64,000 nt of DNA from JADJDM01 sp044352985 (GCA_044352985.1 JBILCU010000015.1:9822-73821); one strand, 5' to 3'. Numbered from the stretch's first letter, positions 35,065 through 45,605 are shown. Numbers and translations are program-made. Notes: generated from the sequence alone by a model not told the origin.

Positions 35065-38000
35065 CTACCTCTTCACCTCTACAGAAATTCCTTCCGAATG
35101 ACTATTGAATTCAGGAGTGTAAAAACATTGTATGTTGGCAAAGCCATTGCTGTATTTTCCTGCATGTGTTGCTATCAAAACATATTCAAAAACATAAGTA
35201 CCCTTGTTAAGGCGACTAAAATAAAAATTAGTTGAAGCGTCCTTTGTACTTTGGTAAAAGCCAATGTTATTCTGCCATTGGTAGGAACTTAAAACTTGTG
35301 TAGGTTCAAAACAGGCAGCTCGTAAATCTTTTACATGTACATAATCTAAATCTCTGTCGGTTTTAATGGTTAGGCGAACAACAACTTTATCGCCGAGTTT
35401 TAACACTGTGCTGTTATTTAGCTGCTCTAATTTTTTTCCGAAGCTATTATTTTTTTGTTCCACAAAACAAGTTTTAACCACACTTAATTGGCCACTGTGT
35501 GCAGTAACTTTATTCATATCTTCCAAATACTGCCAATGTAAAGCACCCCAGGAAAACCCATTGCCTTTTCTCTTTATTTTTAACTTTCCTAATTCAGGTT
35601 TTATTTCGGAAGTATTCCAAACTTTTTTAAAATATCCGGTGCCTGCTTCTGCTTTTACATCCTTCGTTAATTTTTCATCACCAAGCTGCAGTTCTACTAG
35701 CGATACGTCAGTTAATTCATTTTGATTGTTCAACAATAAGGCATAAACTGCGTCAGCTGTTGCCCGTGAAGTTTTCCAGTTTTGTGTTTGTTTGCTTTTT
35801 AATAAAAACTTACGCAATTCGTTTATGTTTGTTTTATCTTCTTTCATTTCAGTAAATAATTCAACCATCAATGCCTGCATTTCTATTACTGATTCGTTCC
35901 ATTGGTAATCTTCATATTGCTCTTTCCAATAAATTCCCATTTCATCATTACGTAATGAATTTTCTTTTAAGGATTTGAGAATGTCCTTTGCCAATTGTTG
36001 ATCGTTGTTTTGATTAGCAGTAAGAGCTATCATGGCTTGCAAGTAACGATTGTTTTTTAACCAATATACGTTGCTTTGTTCTTTAAAGTATGCAAGTGCA
36101 TTAGTTGAATTATTGATGTATTTAATGTCTTTGAAAAAACTTCTTGCATATAAATACTGTATTATATCTGAACTTAAATGATTGTTCTTTTTCCAGTCCT
36201 TATCGGCTTTTTTGATGTTTTCAAAATCTTCAATTAAACGCTCATCCATGTAGTTGATTGCGTGTTGTAACATTTGCCATGCCGATTGATCAAAGCGAAG
36301 AGAAGAAATGCCCAGCTGATTCAAATGCCCTAAACCTGAAACAATCAATTGCGTCATGTATCTGTCTTCAAAGCCACCATTAAACCATGGCCAAGAACCG
36401 TTTGTTAATTGCATACCTGATAATTTTTGTATGGTAGTTTTTAATTCCTGATTCATGGTATTGGCATCGAAATATAAAGCCAAACGTTTTTTGTTTTCCT
36501 GCTCGTCATTTGCATCCAGCATCCAGGGAGTTTCTTGCAGCAATACCGATTTTAATTCCTGATTTTTTTGCAGATTTGAATTGAAGGATTCAGGACTCAA
36601 CAATTTCCATTGCTCAATAACTTGTTTGATTTTGGGATTGGAATTGATGATGCTAAATGCAATGCTGTTTGCATAATACCTGCTGAATAACTGCTCACTG
36701 CATTCGTTAGATAATTCCATTAAAGATGGTAATGCCTGAATGGCATACCACAATGGCTGCGATGTAAATTCAAAAGTTAAACGGTGATTTTGCAGAGTAG
36801 TTGAAGCGTTGTTTTGACTGATTAATTTTTCAAACTTCATTTCTTTTTCCTTATTTCCATTTACAAAAACAGGCATGCTTTCCGTCACCAATTGTTTATT
36901 AGATAAAACCGGAATGGTATTTTCTTCTGCATCAGAAAAATCAGAGCATGCAGCGCTAACATTGTATGTTATGGCTTGTAATCCTTTTGGAATAGCTATT
37001 TTCCAACTAACTACAGTGCTTTGGTTTTTAGGAACACTGAATGAAATTTCTTTAGTAGAAGTAATTAATTTAAAAAAATCAGCAGTTGAATTCAATGCAT
37101 CTTTCAGTAAAAGTTTTGCAGTTCCTTTGCAATCAGTAGCACTTAAATTTACAATCTTAGCAGTGAACTCCATTTCATCATTTTCACGGAAAAAGCGCGG
37201 GGCATTTGCTTCTATCATCAACTCTTTTTGTGTAATGATTTCTTCGGTGATGAGTTTTGATTTTAAATCACTCGTATGCGCCAATGCCTGCATCTTCCAT
37301 TTGGTAAGCGATTCAGGAGCAGTGAAAGAAAAACTAATAGTTCCGTTAACATCTGTTTTTAACTGCGGATAAAAAAATGCTGTTTCATTAAAATTTATTC
37401 TTGGTTTGTTATCTGACGATATATCTTTTCTAAGATCTTCTGCTTTTGCCATTTTATCTTTTGAATTGGCTGCACTTTTTAATTGCGGAGCAAATTGTTT
37501 TTCTTCAAGCGCCACAGTTTTAATTTCTCCATCATCTTCTACCGCATCAAAAGTGAGTTCATTCATATACATATCAAATCCGTAGTATCCAAATGAATTT
37601 AGTTTATCAAATGTTCGTTCTTTAAATGGTTGTTGATTTCCATTTTGTTTTGTAAAATAATAACAGTATTTTTCATTACCTGCATTGCTGCTCAAAGGCA
37701 AGCGAGTATACTCTTTTTCAAAAACATCAAACGACCAATTATTTGGCGCAAAGGCATCCAAAGAGGCGTCATACATGGATACAAGGAGTTCAGTAGGATA
37801 AATTTTTTTAGTTGGTGATGTAACATTCACTTTCCATTCTTCTTTTTGACCTGGTTTTAACTTGTTGCGGAATGTTTCCAATTTAATCTTTAATTCCTTA
37901 TTTGAATAAGGAACAGAAATCAATTGTGTATTGGAATAAAAACGATTATTTCTAATAAAATTTATGTGAATGGAAAAGTTACCTCGGTAATTTTCTATTA

Positions 38001-41000
38001 CTGGAATAGACAATTTTTCAAACGAAGTTTTTCTGTATTCAGAAAAAATAATTTTTTGGTTGTGTTCAATTTCAAACAAATAATTTGTTTCGGGCAATGA
38101 AGAAAATTGAATATAAGTGAATTTTTCTCCCGGCTCAATTTCTTGTTTACCCGATTTAAACCAATTGATGGAAAAATCAGATTGTGATTTTGCATTAAGA
38201 GAATAAACAGTAATGTATTTCTTTTCAGTTACCTCATTTCCCCTTGCATCCTTCATAAGTACTTCCAAAAGGTAAATTCCAGGATTCAATTGTGTAAGTT
38301 GTTTTTTCCAATCAATGGAATATGAAACTGCAGTATTAAAATTAAATGTGTGAATTAATTTATCTTTCTTCCAGTTGAATTTATTGGTTTCATCTTCATA
38401 CAAATCAAAAGGAAACAAGGAATAATATTCTTCTTTTTTCATCAAGTATTGATCGGGTTGTTCCCACACACGCACACGAAAAGCTTTATTGGTTTGTTGC
38501 AAAGAATATAGCTGAATACTTCCGCTAACTTGTTGCTCAATTCCGAAATTATTTTTCACATAAATTTTTAATGAATCAATTTCATCTTTATTGATTTCAT
38601 CGGCAACATGAATTTGAATTTGCAATGATTGATGATTTAAAGACACATTAAAACTAGCACTATGTGTTTCACCGTTTTCATCGGTAACATCTGCATTCAC
38701 AGTAAACACATAATTTGGAGTTGCCTTTCTGGGCATGTTTAATGGCGCTATCGATTGAAAAGGAATTATAAATTCACCCTCATTATTTGTTACAGCAATT
38801 CCCTCTGCTATCTGTTTTTGTTCTTTCCAGAATGAATCTCCACAAAAACGGTATTGCCAATATGGAAACTGAATTGAACGACTTACCTTATATTTCACTT
38901 TTGCATTTTGTATTGGATAACCAGCAAAAGCTATGGCTTTGGCCGAAAGTTTAATTTCATCGTTTAGTTGATAGGCATTTTTTACGTCATCAAACTTTAC
39001 TTCAAATTTCGGACGTTTGTATTCTTCCACATTGATGTAAGTTTCACCAAAGCCATCTCCTAAACTATACATTCCATTTAATCCGTTTGCAGGTAAAACA
39101 AACGAACCCGATGCAGAACCAAACTCATTTGTTTTTAAAATCGCATTGTGTAACACCTGATAATTTACATCTTTTAATTGCAATTGAACAGGCGCATACG
39201 ATACCACTTTACTTGTTGAATCATTGCCTGTGGTGCGAACGACTTTAAAATAAACAGTTTGTCCGGGACGATAAATTTTTCTGTCAGTAAAAAAATGTGA
39301 TCTACTAATTCCCTTTGGTGAGTCATCTATCCGGTAAGAATAAAACGATTGTTCAGGCGCATATACATCATTACCACTGATGAACTTTACATAATACGAA
39401 GTGGAATAATTTTGATTCTCCGGAAGCGGAATAGAAATCATTGCATTTTTATCGGATTTAAAATTTCCTATTTTTTCACGGATGTATTTTCTACTTGTGT
39501 AATCATAGTTTTGTTTATATGCTTCTGCAGTAATACCATTTAATGGCTTGCCATTGAAACGATGAATCATATTGAAATGAATAGTTCCCGACTGATCGTT
39601 GCGTTGCATGTAAGCAATGTTGCTATAAGCCAGATTGCAATAAGCGATATTATTTTTACTGTAATCAAAATTTGGATCGGGTGAAGCAATTAATACATAG
39701 TTACCAAATTCTAGCGCAGGAATTTTAAGTTCTACGCGATGAGAATTAAAATCATTTTCATTAGGTAATGATTGATTAAAAAAAACATTTGGCGTTTGAC
39801 CAAGATAAAACTGAATTAATTTTTCACCGGATAGTTGCTGTGTTTTATCTTTATTAACATCAACATCCAATTTAATAATTCTGAAAAACAATTGTTTTGT
39901 ATTTTTATGAGTTACCAGCATTCTTGCAGGTTTACCTGGTTCATTTACTTCTTCTGCAACTATACTGTATTCAGATTTTTTAATTTCATCCATCATTGGC
40001 ATTGCTAATTGAGCAGCATAAGAACCCGGATATTTCACAACAATTTTTTCTAAAATAGCGAGTGCATTTTTTTTCTCCCATTTATATTCATCGCTTATTA
40101 ATGGCTTGTACCAATCACTTTTTTTAAGGTGTAATTTTGCTATACGAATTCCTGCTTCCTGCGCAATTTCATTTTTGCTATATTGTTGTTGAATATGTTC
40201 AAGTGATGATTTGTATAAACTATCTTTTAACTCCAAACCACAACGTGAATAAATGTAATCCAATCGTAACAAATCATTTTCAATAAATGCATCAAGTGAA
40301 TTATCTACTGCATGAAACTGCATGAGCTCAAATATTAATCTTAAAGTAACAATCTGAATATTCAATGAATCAGAACTAACAAATAAATTAGTAGTCATGA
40401 AATTTGATGCGGGTAAAAAAAGTTCTTTTCGATTAAAATCAAATTCTAAATCATCGTTTTCCCAAGATGCTTCAGCACCTGTGAAAAAAGCAATTGCCTG
40501 ATGCGCTAAAAAATCAAAGAGCGTAGGCCTTAATTTTCTTCCTGCAACTGAACCTTTTATAATAATATCATCATACACTTCTATTTTTAATTTTTTAGAT
40601 TGTTCTGCACTCTCTAATGATTTTAAATAGTGAGTCAAACAAGCACTCATTAGTTGTTTTCTGTTCCAGGTGCTTATATCATTGGCTTTCCCATCAATTT
40701 CATTGTTTCTTTCTAAAATTTTCCAACGGTTGTTTTGATAATATTGCCAATACAATGATGCAGTGATACTTTGTAAAAGTGGTGTTGCCGGAAATTTGGA
40801 TTGTTTAATTTCCAGGTTTAAGTCAGCAATGGATTTCTCTAAAAATGATTCTTCCAGTTGAGAAGTCAATTTTACTTTATACATAACTGTTTTTACCAAC
40901 TGTGGTGCATTAACTTCTTTTACAGCAATTGAATAAATGTTACTTACAACCTCTAAAGCTGATTTGGTTAATCCTTTTTCAACTAGTGAATCCGTAGTCT

Positions 41001-41112
41001 TCCAGAGTTTTTTGTATTCGGGATCTTTATTGATTAAAATAGTGCTTGAAAAAGAAAATAAAAAGCTTAATTGAAAAAGAAGAAAAAGTAGAAATGATAT
41101 AAGTGAATGCAT
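35065..41112 (-). CDS. Giant alpha-2-macroglobulin family protein
   Basis: About 2015 residues from the ATG at 41112, which opens directly on a hydrophobic signal sequence (MHSLISFLLFLLFQLSF); a TTG at 41148 would add 12 residues. The N-terminal ~550 residues are specific to Bacteroidota homologues. MG2-type domains follow (SHFFTDRKIYRPGQTVYFKVVR), then the central A2M domain (FFYPQLKTDVNGTISFSFTAPESLTKWKMQALAHT). A thioester motif C-S-E-Q lies near residue 1471, ahead of the helical toroid (GSWPWFNGG, YMTQLIVSGL). The C-terminal beta domain is complete. Bacterial A2Ms trap proteases at the envelope. No PBP1C gene is nearby, unlike in proteobacteria. Confidence 0.92.
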   Translation of the reverse strand: MHSLISFLLFLLFQLSFLFSFSSTILINKDPEYKKLWKTTDSLVEKGLTKSALEVVSNIYSIAVKEVNAPQLVKTVMYKVKLTSQLEESFLEKSIADLNLEIKQSKFPATPLLQSITASLYWQYYQNNRWKILERNNEIDGKANDISTWNRKQLMSACLTHYLKSLESAEQSKKLKIEVYDDIIIKGSVAGRKLRPTLFDFLAHQAIAFFTGAEASWENDDLEFDFNRKELFLPASNFMTTNLFVSSDSLNIQIVTLRLIFELMQFHAVDNSLDAFIENDLLRLDYIYSRCGLELKDSLYKSSLEHIQQQYSKNEIAQEAGIRIAKLHLKKSDWYKPLISDEYKWEKKNALAILEKIVVKYPGSYAAQLAMPMMDEIKKSEYSIVAEEVNEPGKPARMLVTHKNTKQLFFRIIKLDVDVNKDKTQQLSGEKLIQFYLGQTPNVFFNQSLPNENDFNSHRVELKIPALEFGNYVLIASPDPNFDYSKNNIAYCNLAYSNIAYMQRNDQSGTIHFNMIHRFNGKPLNGITAEAYKQNYDYTSRKYIREKIGNFKSDKNAMISIPLPENQNYSTSYYVKFISGNDVYAPEQSFYSYRIDDSPKGISRSHFFTDRKIYRPGQTVYFKVVRTTGNDSTSKVVSYAPVQLQLKDVNYQVLHNAILKTNEFGSASGSFVLPANGLNGMYSLGDGFGETYINVEEYKRPKFEVKFDDVKNAYQLNDEIKLSAKAIAFAGYPIQNAKVKYKVSRSIQFPYWQYRFCGDSFWKEQKQIAEGIAVTNNEGEFIIPFQSIAPLNMPRKATPNYVFTVNADVTDENGETHSASFNVSLNHQSLQIQIHVADEINKDEIDSLKIYVKNNFGIEQQVSGSIQLYSLQQTNKAFRVRVWEQPDQYLMKKEEYYSLFPFDLYEDETNKFNWKKDKLIHTFNFNTAVSYSIDWKKQLTQLNPGIYLLEVLMKDARGNEVTEKKYITVYSLNAKSQSDFSINWFKSGKQEIEPGEKFTYIQFSSLPETNYLFEIEHNQKIIFSEYRKTSFEKLSIPVIENYRGNFSIHINFIRNNRFYSNTQLISVPYSNKELKIKLETFRNKLKPGQKEEWKVNVTSPTKKIYPTELLVSMYDASLDAFAPNNWSFDVFEKEYTRLPLSSNAGNEKYCYYFTKQNGNQQPFKERTFDKLNSFGYYGFDMYMNELTFDAVEDDGEIKTVALEEKQFAPQLKSAANSKDKMAKAEDLRKDISSDNKPRINFNETAFFYPQLKTDVNGTISFSFTAPESLTKWKMQALAHTSDLKSKLITEEIITQKELMIEANAPRFFRENDEMEFTAKIVNLSATDCKGTAKLLLKDALNSTADFFKLITSTKEISFSVPKNQSTVVSWKIAIPKGLQAITYNVSAACSDFSDAEENTIPVLSNKQLVTESMPVFVNGNKEKEMKFEKLISQNNASTTLQNHRLTFEFTSQPLWYAIQALPSLMELSNECSEQLFSRYYANSIAFSIINSNPKIKQVIEQWKLLSPESFNSNLQKNQELKSVLLQETPWMLDANDEQENKKRLALYFDANTMNQELKTTIQKLSGMQLTNGSWPWFNGGFEDRYMTQLIVSGLGHLNQLGISSLRFDQSAWQMLQHAINYMDERLIEDFENIKKADKDWKKNNHLSSDIIQYLYARSFFKDIKYINNSTNALAYFKEQSNVYWLKNNRYLQAMIALTANQNNDQQLAKDILKSLKENSLRNDEMGIYWKEQYEDYQWNESVIEMQALMVELFTEMKEDKTNINELRKFLLKSKQTQNWKTSRATADAVYALLLNNQNELTDVSLVELQLGDEKLTKDVKAEAGTGYFKKVWNTSEIKPELGKLKIKRKGNGFSWGALHWQYLEDMNKVTAHSGQLSVVKTCFVEQKNNSFGKKLEQLNNSTVLKLGDKVVVRLTIKTDRDLDYVHVKDLRAACFEPTQVLSSYQWQNNIGFYQSTKDASTNFYFSRLNKGTYVFEYVLIATHAGKYSNGFANIQCFYTPEFNSHSEGISVEVKR

Positions 41113-41250
41113 AAAATTTGTATTTGCTTTTAAATGGTGTCTTATCAAATTTAAAAAATATTGTTTTTCAATTGATTAATATTTAAAGATAAAGAAATGG
41201 ATATTTGCTATAAAAATAAGTTGAAAAATTTGCAATCAATCTTTCAAAAT

Positions 41251-41407
41251 ACTTTCTTTTGCTTGATCAAAAGAAAGTAACAAAGAAAAATCAAGAAATT
41301 GCCAAGGCAATAGCAATAAATTGCGACCGACAAATTAAAGCTAAAATGTTTCCAAGGCTTCAACATTTTTTAACGCTTTTATTTGTCTTTGCTTCGCCAA
41401 TTTCATT
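41251..41407 (+). repeat. Dispersed intergenic element, copy A
   Basis: It begins with a perfect stem, CTTTCTTTTG/CAAAAGAAAG around CTTGAT, followed by a conserved core (about 41283-41328, including TCAAGAAATTGCCAAGGCAA), CCAAGG and a GCCAATTTCA end. A related copy lies inverted at 51204-51395. It fills the gap between the A2M start and the SGNH-LysM stop. No gene is seen in 41149-41462. Confidence 0.75.
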
Positions 41408-41462
41408 GAATTAATCGATAAATAATACTTTAAAAGTTAAGCGTGTATGTTTTTTAAGCTGA

Positions 41463-43007
41463 CTATTTATTTTTCGGAATGATGAGTTTCATTCCTGGAC
41501 GAATAACTGATTTTTCAGTGAGGCTGTTTGCTTTTAAAATAATCTTGTAATTGATTTTATATTTTTTTCCAACAATGTAAATGCTTTCGCCTTTTTTAAC
41601 AATGTGCGTTTTATTTGATTCAGCAGTAGTTTCAACAGTTTCTTTCGTTTTAATTTCCGGAACATTTATATTGCTAGTTGTAATTGAGGTATCAGAAATT
41701 ACGGGCGCAACATGAAATGTATCTTTTTCCACTTTTTCAATTAAAATCCTCTGCATATAACTCGTAATTGTATCTTTTAATGAAATGAGAGGTAATTGTT
41801 CTTTATCAAACAATTGATTGTAGGTTGCAAGCAAAGAATAAGTAAATAATCTGCCTTGCAAAGCATAACCTGGTTGTTTAAAATGTAATTTATCTTTTAA
41901 GGTTAAATCATTTTTATGCCATTTATAAAGTGAACCCCAGCCACCCATCTCTGCATTTAAATCAAATACATTTAATTCAAATTGTTGAGCTATTTTTTTT
42001 AATTGATTATTTACTGTTGTCTGGTGAGGAGGTGTTCTGCCTACACTTCTTGTATCCGGTGCAGTTGTAAAAATAATTGCTACCTCAGGCATTTTCTCTA
42101 TCATTACTTTAATAAACTCTGAAACAGTATTAAAATAAGTAAGCGAATCAAAACTATTATCGTATGCCTCGTTTGTGCCAAATGAAAAAATAATTAAATC
42201 AGGTTTTAAAAAAGCCATTTGTTCTAAGTTAAAATTTGCAGACTTGATAAAATGTGTAAACTGAGCTCCTACAACACCCAAGTGATGGTAATTAATTCCT
42301 GCTTTATTTGCTGGTAATAATTCACATCCTAAAAACTCAAAATGTTTTTGTTGTTGATGTGATGATTTTGTTTCGAGTTTGAATTGAGTTTGCGGAATAG
42401 CACTTTTAAAAGAACTTACAGCCCATCCGCTTTCAAATTTTTGTTGATTTGTCAATTGAAATTCTTTGTTCATTTCAAATTCGAAAGTTGTTGAGTCATT
42501 GGTATGCCAGATTTGGAATTCAGTAAATTCTGTCATAGGAAATTTTTCCTGAATGCTAAATTGAATAACTGATTTTTCTTTTGATGTAGTTAGTCCATAA
42601 CCCAAAATTCCAAGTTTTAAATCAGCACGAGGTGATAAAATTTTGTACGATTCCCATTTGCCTTCTGTTTTAGCTACTGAACCTCTTGGTCCGTAACTTT
42701 TTGCTAAAGAATATGGAAAAATTGCACCAATACCAGCAAACCCAAAATAAGATTGCAGCTGGCGGCGTATTTCTCCACTAAAAAAATCTCCTTGCACATG
42801 ACTGTCGCCAATATGCAAAACAGTAAAGATTTTATTTTGCTCTGATGTATTATTTTTAATAGCATACAGTTTATCCAAAGCTAATTTCAAATTTTTATTT
42901 ATTGGTAATGCTTTTGGACAGGTGTAAATGACTGAATCATCCGGAGCACCAACAGCACATCCAATTTTAAAAAGCAGAATAAAAAATAGGGATAAAAATA
43001 GTTTCAT
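41463..43007 (-). CDS. Exported SGNH/GDSL hydrolase with C-terminal LysM domain
   Basis: A 514-residue protein with an N-terminal signal sequence ending near an AVGAP site (a Cys at 17 leaves a lipoprotein possible). The SGNH esterase domain contains VLHIGDSHVQGDFFSG (nucleophile Ser), FSFGTNEAYD and DKLHFKQPGYALQG with the Asp-x-x-His pair. A Thr/Glu-rich linker leads to one LysM domain (about 466-512, KKGESIYIVGKKYKINYKII), which binds N-acetylglucosamine polymers such as peptidoglycan. Its ATG overlaps the MBOAT stop by one base (TAATG), so they are translationally coupled. The likely role is O-acetyl transfer or removal on a wall-associated glycan. Confidence 0.85.
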   Translation of the reverse strand: MKLFLSLFFILLFKIGCAVGAPDDSVIYTCPKALPINKNLKLALDKLYAIKNNTSEQNKIFTVLHIGDSHVQGDFFSGEIRRQLQSYFGFAGIGAIFPYSLAKSYGPRGSVAKTEGKWESYKILSPRADLKLGILGYGLTTSKEKSVIQFSIQEKFPMTEFTEFQIWHTNDSTTFEFEMNKEFQLTNQQKFESGWAVSSFKSAIPQTQFKLETKSSHQQQKHFEFLGCELLPANKAGINYHHLGVVGAQFTHFIKSANFNLEQMAFLKPDLIIFSFGTNEAYDNSFDSLTYFNTVSEFIKVMIEKMPEVAIIFTTAPDTRSVGRTPPHQTTVNNQLKKIAQQFELNVFDLNAEMGGWGSLYKWHKNDLTLKDKLHFKQPGYALQGRLFTYSLLATYNQLFDKEQLPLISLKDTITSYMQRILIEKVEKDTFHVAPVISDTSITTSNINVPEIKTKETVETTAESNKTHIVKKGESIYIVGKKYKINYKIILKANSLTEKSVIRPGMKLIIPKNK

Positions 43008-44503
43008 TAAAATTGGAAATAAATAAATGGCTGAACAATTTCATCTTTAAACTGAATGATTAATTGAAAAACAATCAGTAATAAAAACATCCAAAATACA
43101 AGTGGGATTTTTTGCAAATACTGCATCAATTTTTCTTTCCACAAATAGGGTGTAAATACAATTGCAATTGCTACTAAAAGTAATACGCAATATTCGCTTC
43201 GTGCAAACCAAAATCCTGGCAAGTCGTAAAATGTGAAATTAGAAACGATTTTAGTGATGCTTTGAAATGCTGAATCAAAAGAATTAGCACGGAAAAATAT
43301 CCAACAAAGCGCTACAAAATGAAATGTAAGCAGTAATCCTAAAAATGAAAAAACTGGCTGTGTGTTTTTATTCGAGAACCACTTCAACCACATTTTATGA
43401 ATGATTAATGCCAGACCATGAGCCACACCCCAAAACACAAAACGCCAGTCGGCACCATGCCAAAAACCACCAATCAACATGGTTACAAATAAAAAAACAT
43501 ACATAAAAAAGATGCCTTTTCTATTCCCACCTAATGGAATGTATATGTAATCGCGTAGCCAATTACTTAATGATATGTGCCACTTCCTCCAAAAATCAGA
43601 GATATTAGAAGATTGATAAGGGTTTTCAAAATTCTCTTTCAACCGATAGCCTAATATCAAAGCAATACCAATAGCAATATCAGAATAGCCTGAAAAATCA
43701 AAATAAATTTGAAAACTATAGGCATACATCGAAATCAAATTTTCAGCACCTGAATAAATTTCAGGAGACTCATGAACCATATCAACATACTTACCTAAAT
43801 AATCGGCTATAAATAATTTTTTCAATAACCCAATCATTACCCTCAATAGCGCTTCTTTGTAAAGTGGCGCGTTTAATAGTTGCGGGCTTTGAACTTGTGG
43901 TAAAAAATCTTTAGCTCTTACAATTGGTCCAGCCACTAAATGAGGCAGAAAAGTCATGTAAAAAGCATAATCACTTAAGTTTTTTGAAGGCTCTATTTCT
44001 TTACGATATACATCTACAATATAACTTACAGATTGAAAGGTGTAGAATGAAATTCCAATTGGCAAAAACAAATTATGCTCACTAAAATGAGTACCTAATA
44101 ATTCATTAAAATTTTGGATGAAAAAATTAGCATACTTGAAATACAGTAGAAATGATAGACTATAGGTTAAAGAAATCCAAAGGAATAATTTTTTTCGCCA
44201 ACCTTCTTTTTTATGAATTAATGCAGCAAAATAATAATCACTTAAAATCATCAATACAAAAAGTGATAAAAAAGGTCCACTTGATTTGTAGTAGAAAAAA
44301 ACACTAAATGCGATTACATATATTTTTTTCCAGAAATGATGTTTTACAAAAGCAGCATAAAACAATAAAAAAATTCCAAATACAAACAAAAAACTTAATT
44401 CGGTAAAAAACCAGGGTTCTTTTAACGAATAGTTAAAGAAACCTTTCAGTGCATGCGTACTAAAAGTATCATTAATAAGTTGATTTATCCAGTTAGTATC
44501 CAC
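43007..44503 (-). CDS. MBOAT-family membrane O-acyltransferase (AlgI/DltB-like)
   Basis: A polytopic membrane protein of ~498 residues with about 10-12 helices. MBOAT hallmarks are visible: FLPIGISFYTFQSVSYIVDVYR, MTFLPHLVAGPIVRAKDFLPQ, YFDFSGYSDIAIGIALILGY, the NISDFWRKWHISLSNWLRDYIYIPLGG block, and the catalytic His in GGFWHGADWRFVFWG. AlgI-type proteins carry acetyl groups across the inner membrane to periplasmic SGNH partners. I use the GTG at 44503, which overlaps the upstream stop by 11 bases. The ATG at 44599 would add 32 non-membrane residues wholly inside the upstream gene. Confidence 0.9.
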   Translation of the reverse strand: MDTNWINQLINDTFSTHALKGFFNYSLKEPWFFTELSFLFVFGIFLLFYAAFVKHHFWKKIYVIAFSVFFYYKSSGPFLSLFVLMILSDYYFAALIHKKEGWRKKLFLWISLTYSLSFLLYFKYANFFIQNFNELLGTHFSEHNLFLPIGISFYTFQSVSYIVDVYRKEIEPSKNLSDYAFYMTFLPHLVAGPIVRAKDFLPQVQSPQLLNAPLYKEALLRVMIGLLKKLFIADYLGKYVDMVHESPEIYSGAENLISMYAYSFQIYFDFSGYSDIAIGIALILGYRLKENFENPYQSSNISDFWRKWHISLSNWLRDYIYIPLGGNRKGIFFMYVFLFVTMLIGGFWHGADWRFVFWGVAHGLALIIHKMWLKWFSNKNTQPVFSFLGLLLTFHFVALCWIFFRANSFDSAFQSITKIVSNFTFYDLPGFWFARSEYCVLLLVAIAIVFTPYLWKEKLMQYLQKIPLVFWMFLLLIVFQLIIQFKDEIVQPFIYFQF

Positions 44504-45428
44504 GGTATTTTGCAGCGTTAAGAACCAACATTTTAGATTTAAACGGATAATTTTTTTTGGTTGGACGAGCCATGGCAATTTTATACCTTGCTTTTTCATT
44601 CATCCAATTGGCTATACTATCCATCCATAATTGATAGCCAACACTGCTCGGATGCCTGCCATCCGTTCCTTTTGGCAAATTCATGCCTTTGGTAAGAAAA
44701 AAACTTCCTGAATCGGCAATTGATTGAAACACATTATTGATTCCTTTATCGTCAATATAATTGGCAGGTCCAATCCAAGTATATGGAATGTGTTTAATTT
44801 TTGCCAACATATTCATTGAAGCTTCTTTTCTTCGGTTTAAATCTTTAGCATGTAATTCATTTAAGCCAACCACAAAAAACAAGTAACTGGGCTGAAATTT
44901 TTTAATTAATTTAGTAACAGTGTCAGCATAACCGAAATTAAAAATGGTGGCCGAGTTCCAAACCAAAGTAGCAACCAAATCGTGGTTATTTTCAATGCAA
45001 TATTTATTCAACTGATAACACAAGCCTCCACATTCCGAATCACCCATAATCATAACGCGATGTTTAGTTGAATCTTTGTAAACATTAGTTGGTTTATGAA
45101 CCACAACAAATGTATCGTTAGAAAATTGTTGTTGTGCATTTATGGAATCTATAATCAAAGATGCGCTATTGGAAAGAGTAATTGAATCTGATGAATTATT
45201 TAATTTTATTTTATCTGAAGTAGTAGTTAAATTAAAGTTATCAGTTTCATTTTCCTTAGTTAGCTTTTTAAGTTCTACTCCTGCAATTTTTAAAGGCAAA
45301 GGTGAGTAAGAATAAATGTATACAATTGCTATAGAAAAAACGAAACAAGCACCGGTTAAGAAAATAAAAAAAGTCGATGATTTTTTATTCTCTTGTTTTT
45401 CGGATTCCTCATCAAATTTGTTTTCCAT
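44493..45428 (-). CDS. Membrane-anchored SGNH-like hydrolase/acetyltransferase partner of MBOAT
   Basis: A 311-residue protein with one N-terminal membrane helix (about 20-42), a Ser/Thr/Asn-rich linker to ~120, and an SGNH-fold domain (about 125-285) with RVMIMGDSECGG (nucleophile Ser), FFVVGLNELH and DGRHPSSVGYQ with the Asp-x-x-His pair. The layout is like AlgX/AlgJ/PatB-type proteins that receive acetyl groups from an MBOAT partner and modify an exported polysaccharide. It is the first gene of the three-gene operon. Confidence 0.82.
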   Translation of the reverse strand: MENKFDEESEKQENKKSSTFFIFLTGACFVFSIAIVYIYSYSPLPLKIAGVELKKLTKENETDNFNLTTTSDKIKLNNSSDSITLSNSASLIIDSINAQQQFSNDTFVVVHKPTNVYKDSTKHRVMIMGDSECGGLCYQLNKYCIENNHDLVATLVWNSATIFNFGYADTVTKLIKKFQPSYLFFVVGLNELHAKDLNRRKEASMNMLAKIKHIPYTWIGPANYIDDKGINNVFQSIADSGSFFLTKGMNLPKGTDGRHPSSVGYQLWMDSIANWMNEKARYKIAMARPTKKNYPFKSKMLVLNAAKYRGY

Positions 45429-45605
45429 ATAAATATGAACAAATAATCAATTGATTTATTTATCAGTTTTTGATAAAAGGCAAAAATATCAATAAAACCT
45501 TAATTACAACTAAATCATAATCGTATAATTCAAATTGATATCGCTAATTATTCACAGCTTTTTGGTAAGTTTGCACAAAATTACAAATTACATATCAGCT
45601 AAGCT

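Noticed and set aside
37998..39543. Several small open frames antisense to the A2M gene
   Set aside because: They are shadows of a long conserved coding sequence, with no independent start signals or domains.
43007..44599. ATG at 44599 as the MBOAT start
   Set aside because: It would place 32 non-hydrophobic residues entirely inside the upstream SGNH gene; GTG at 44503 gives a short coupled overlap instead.
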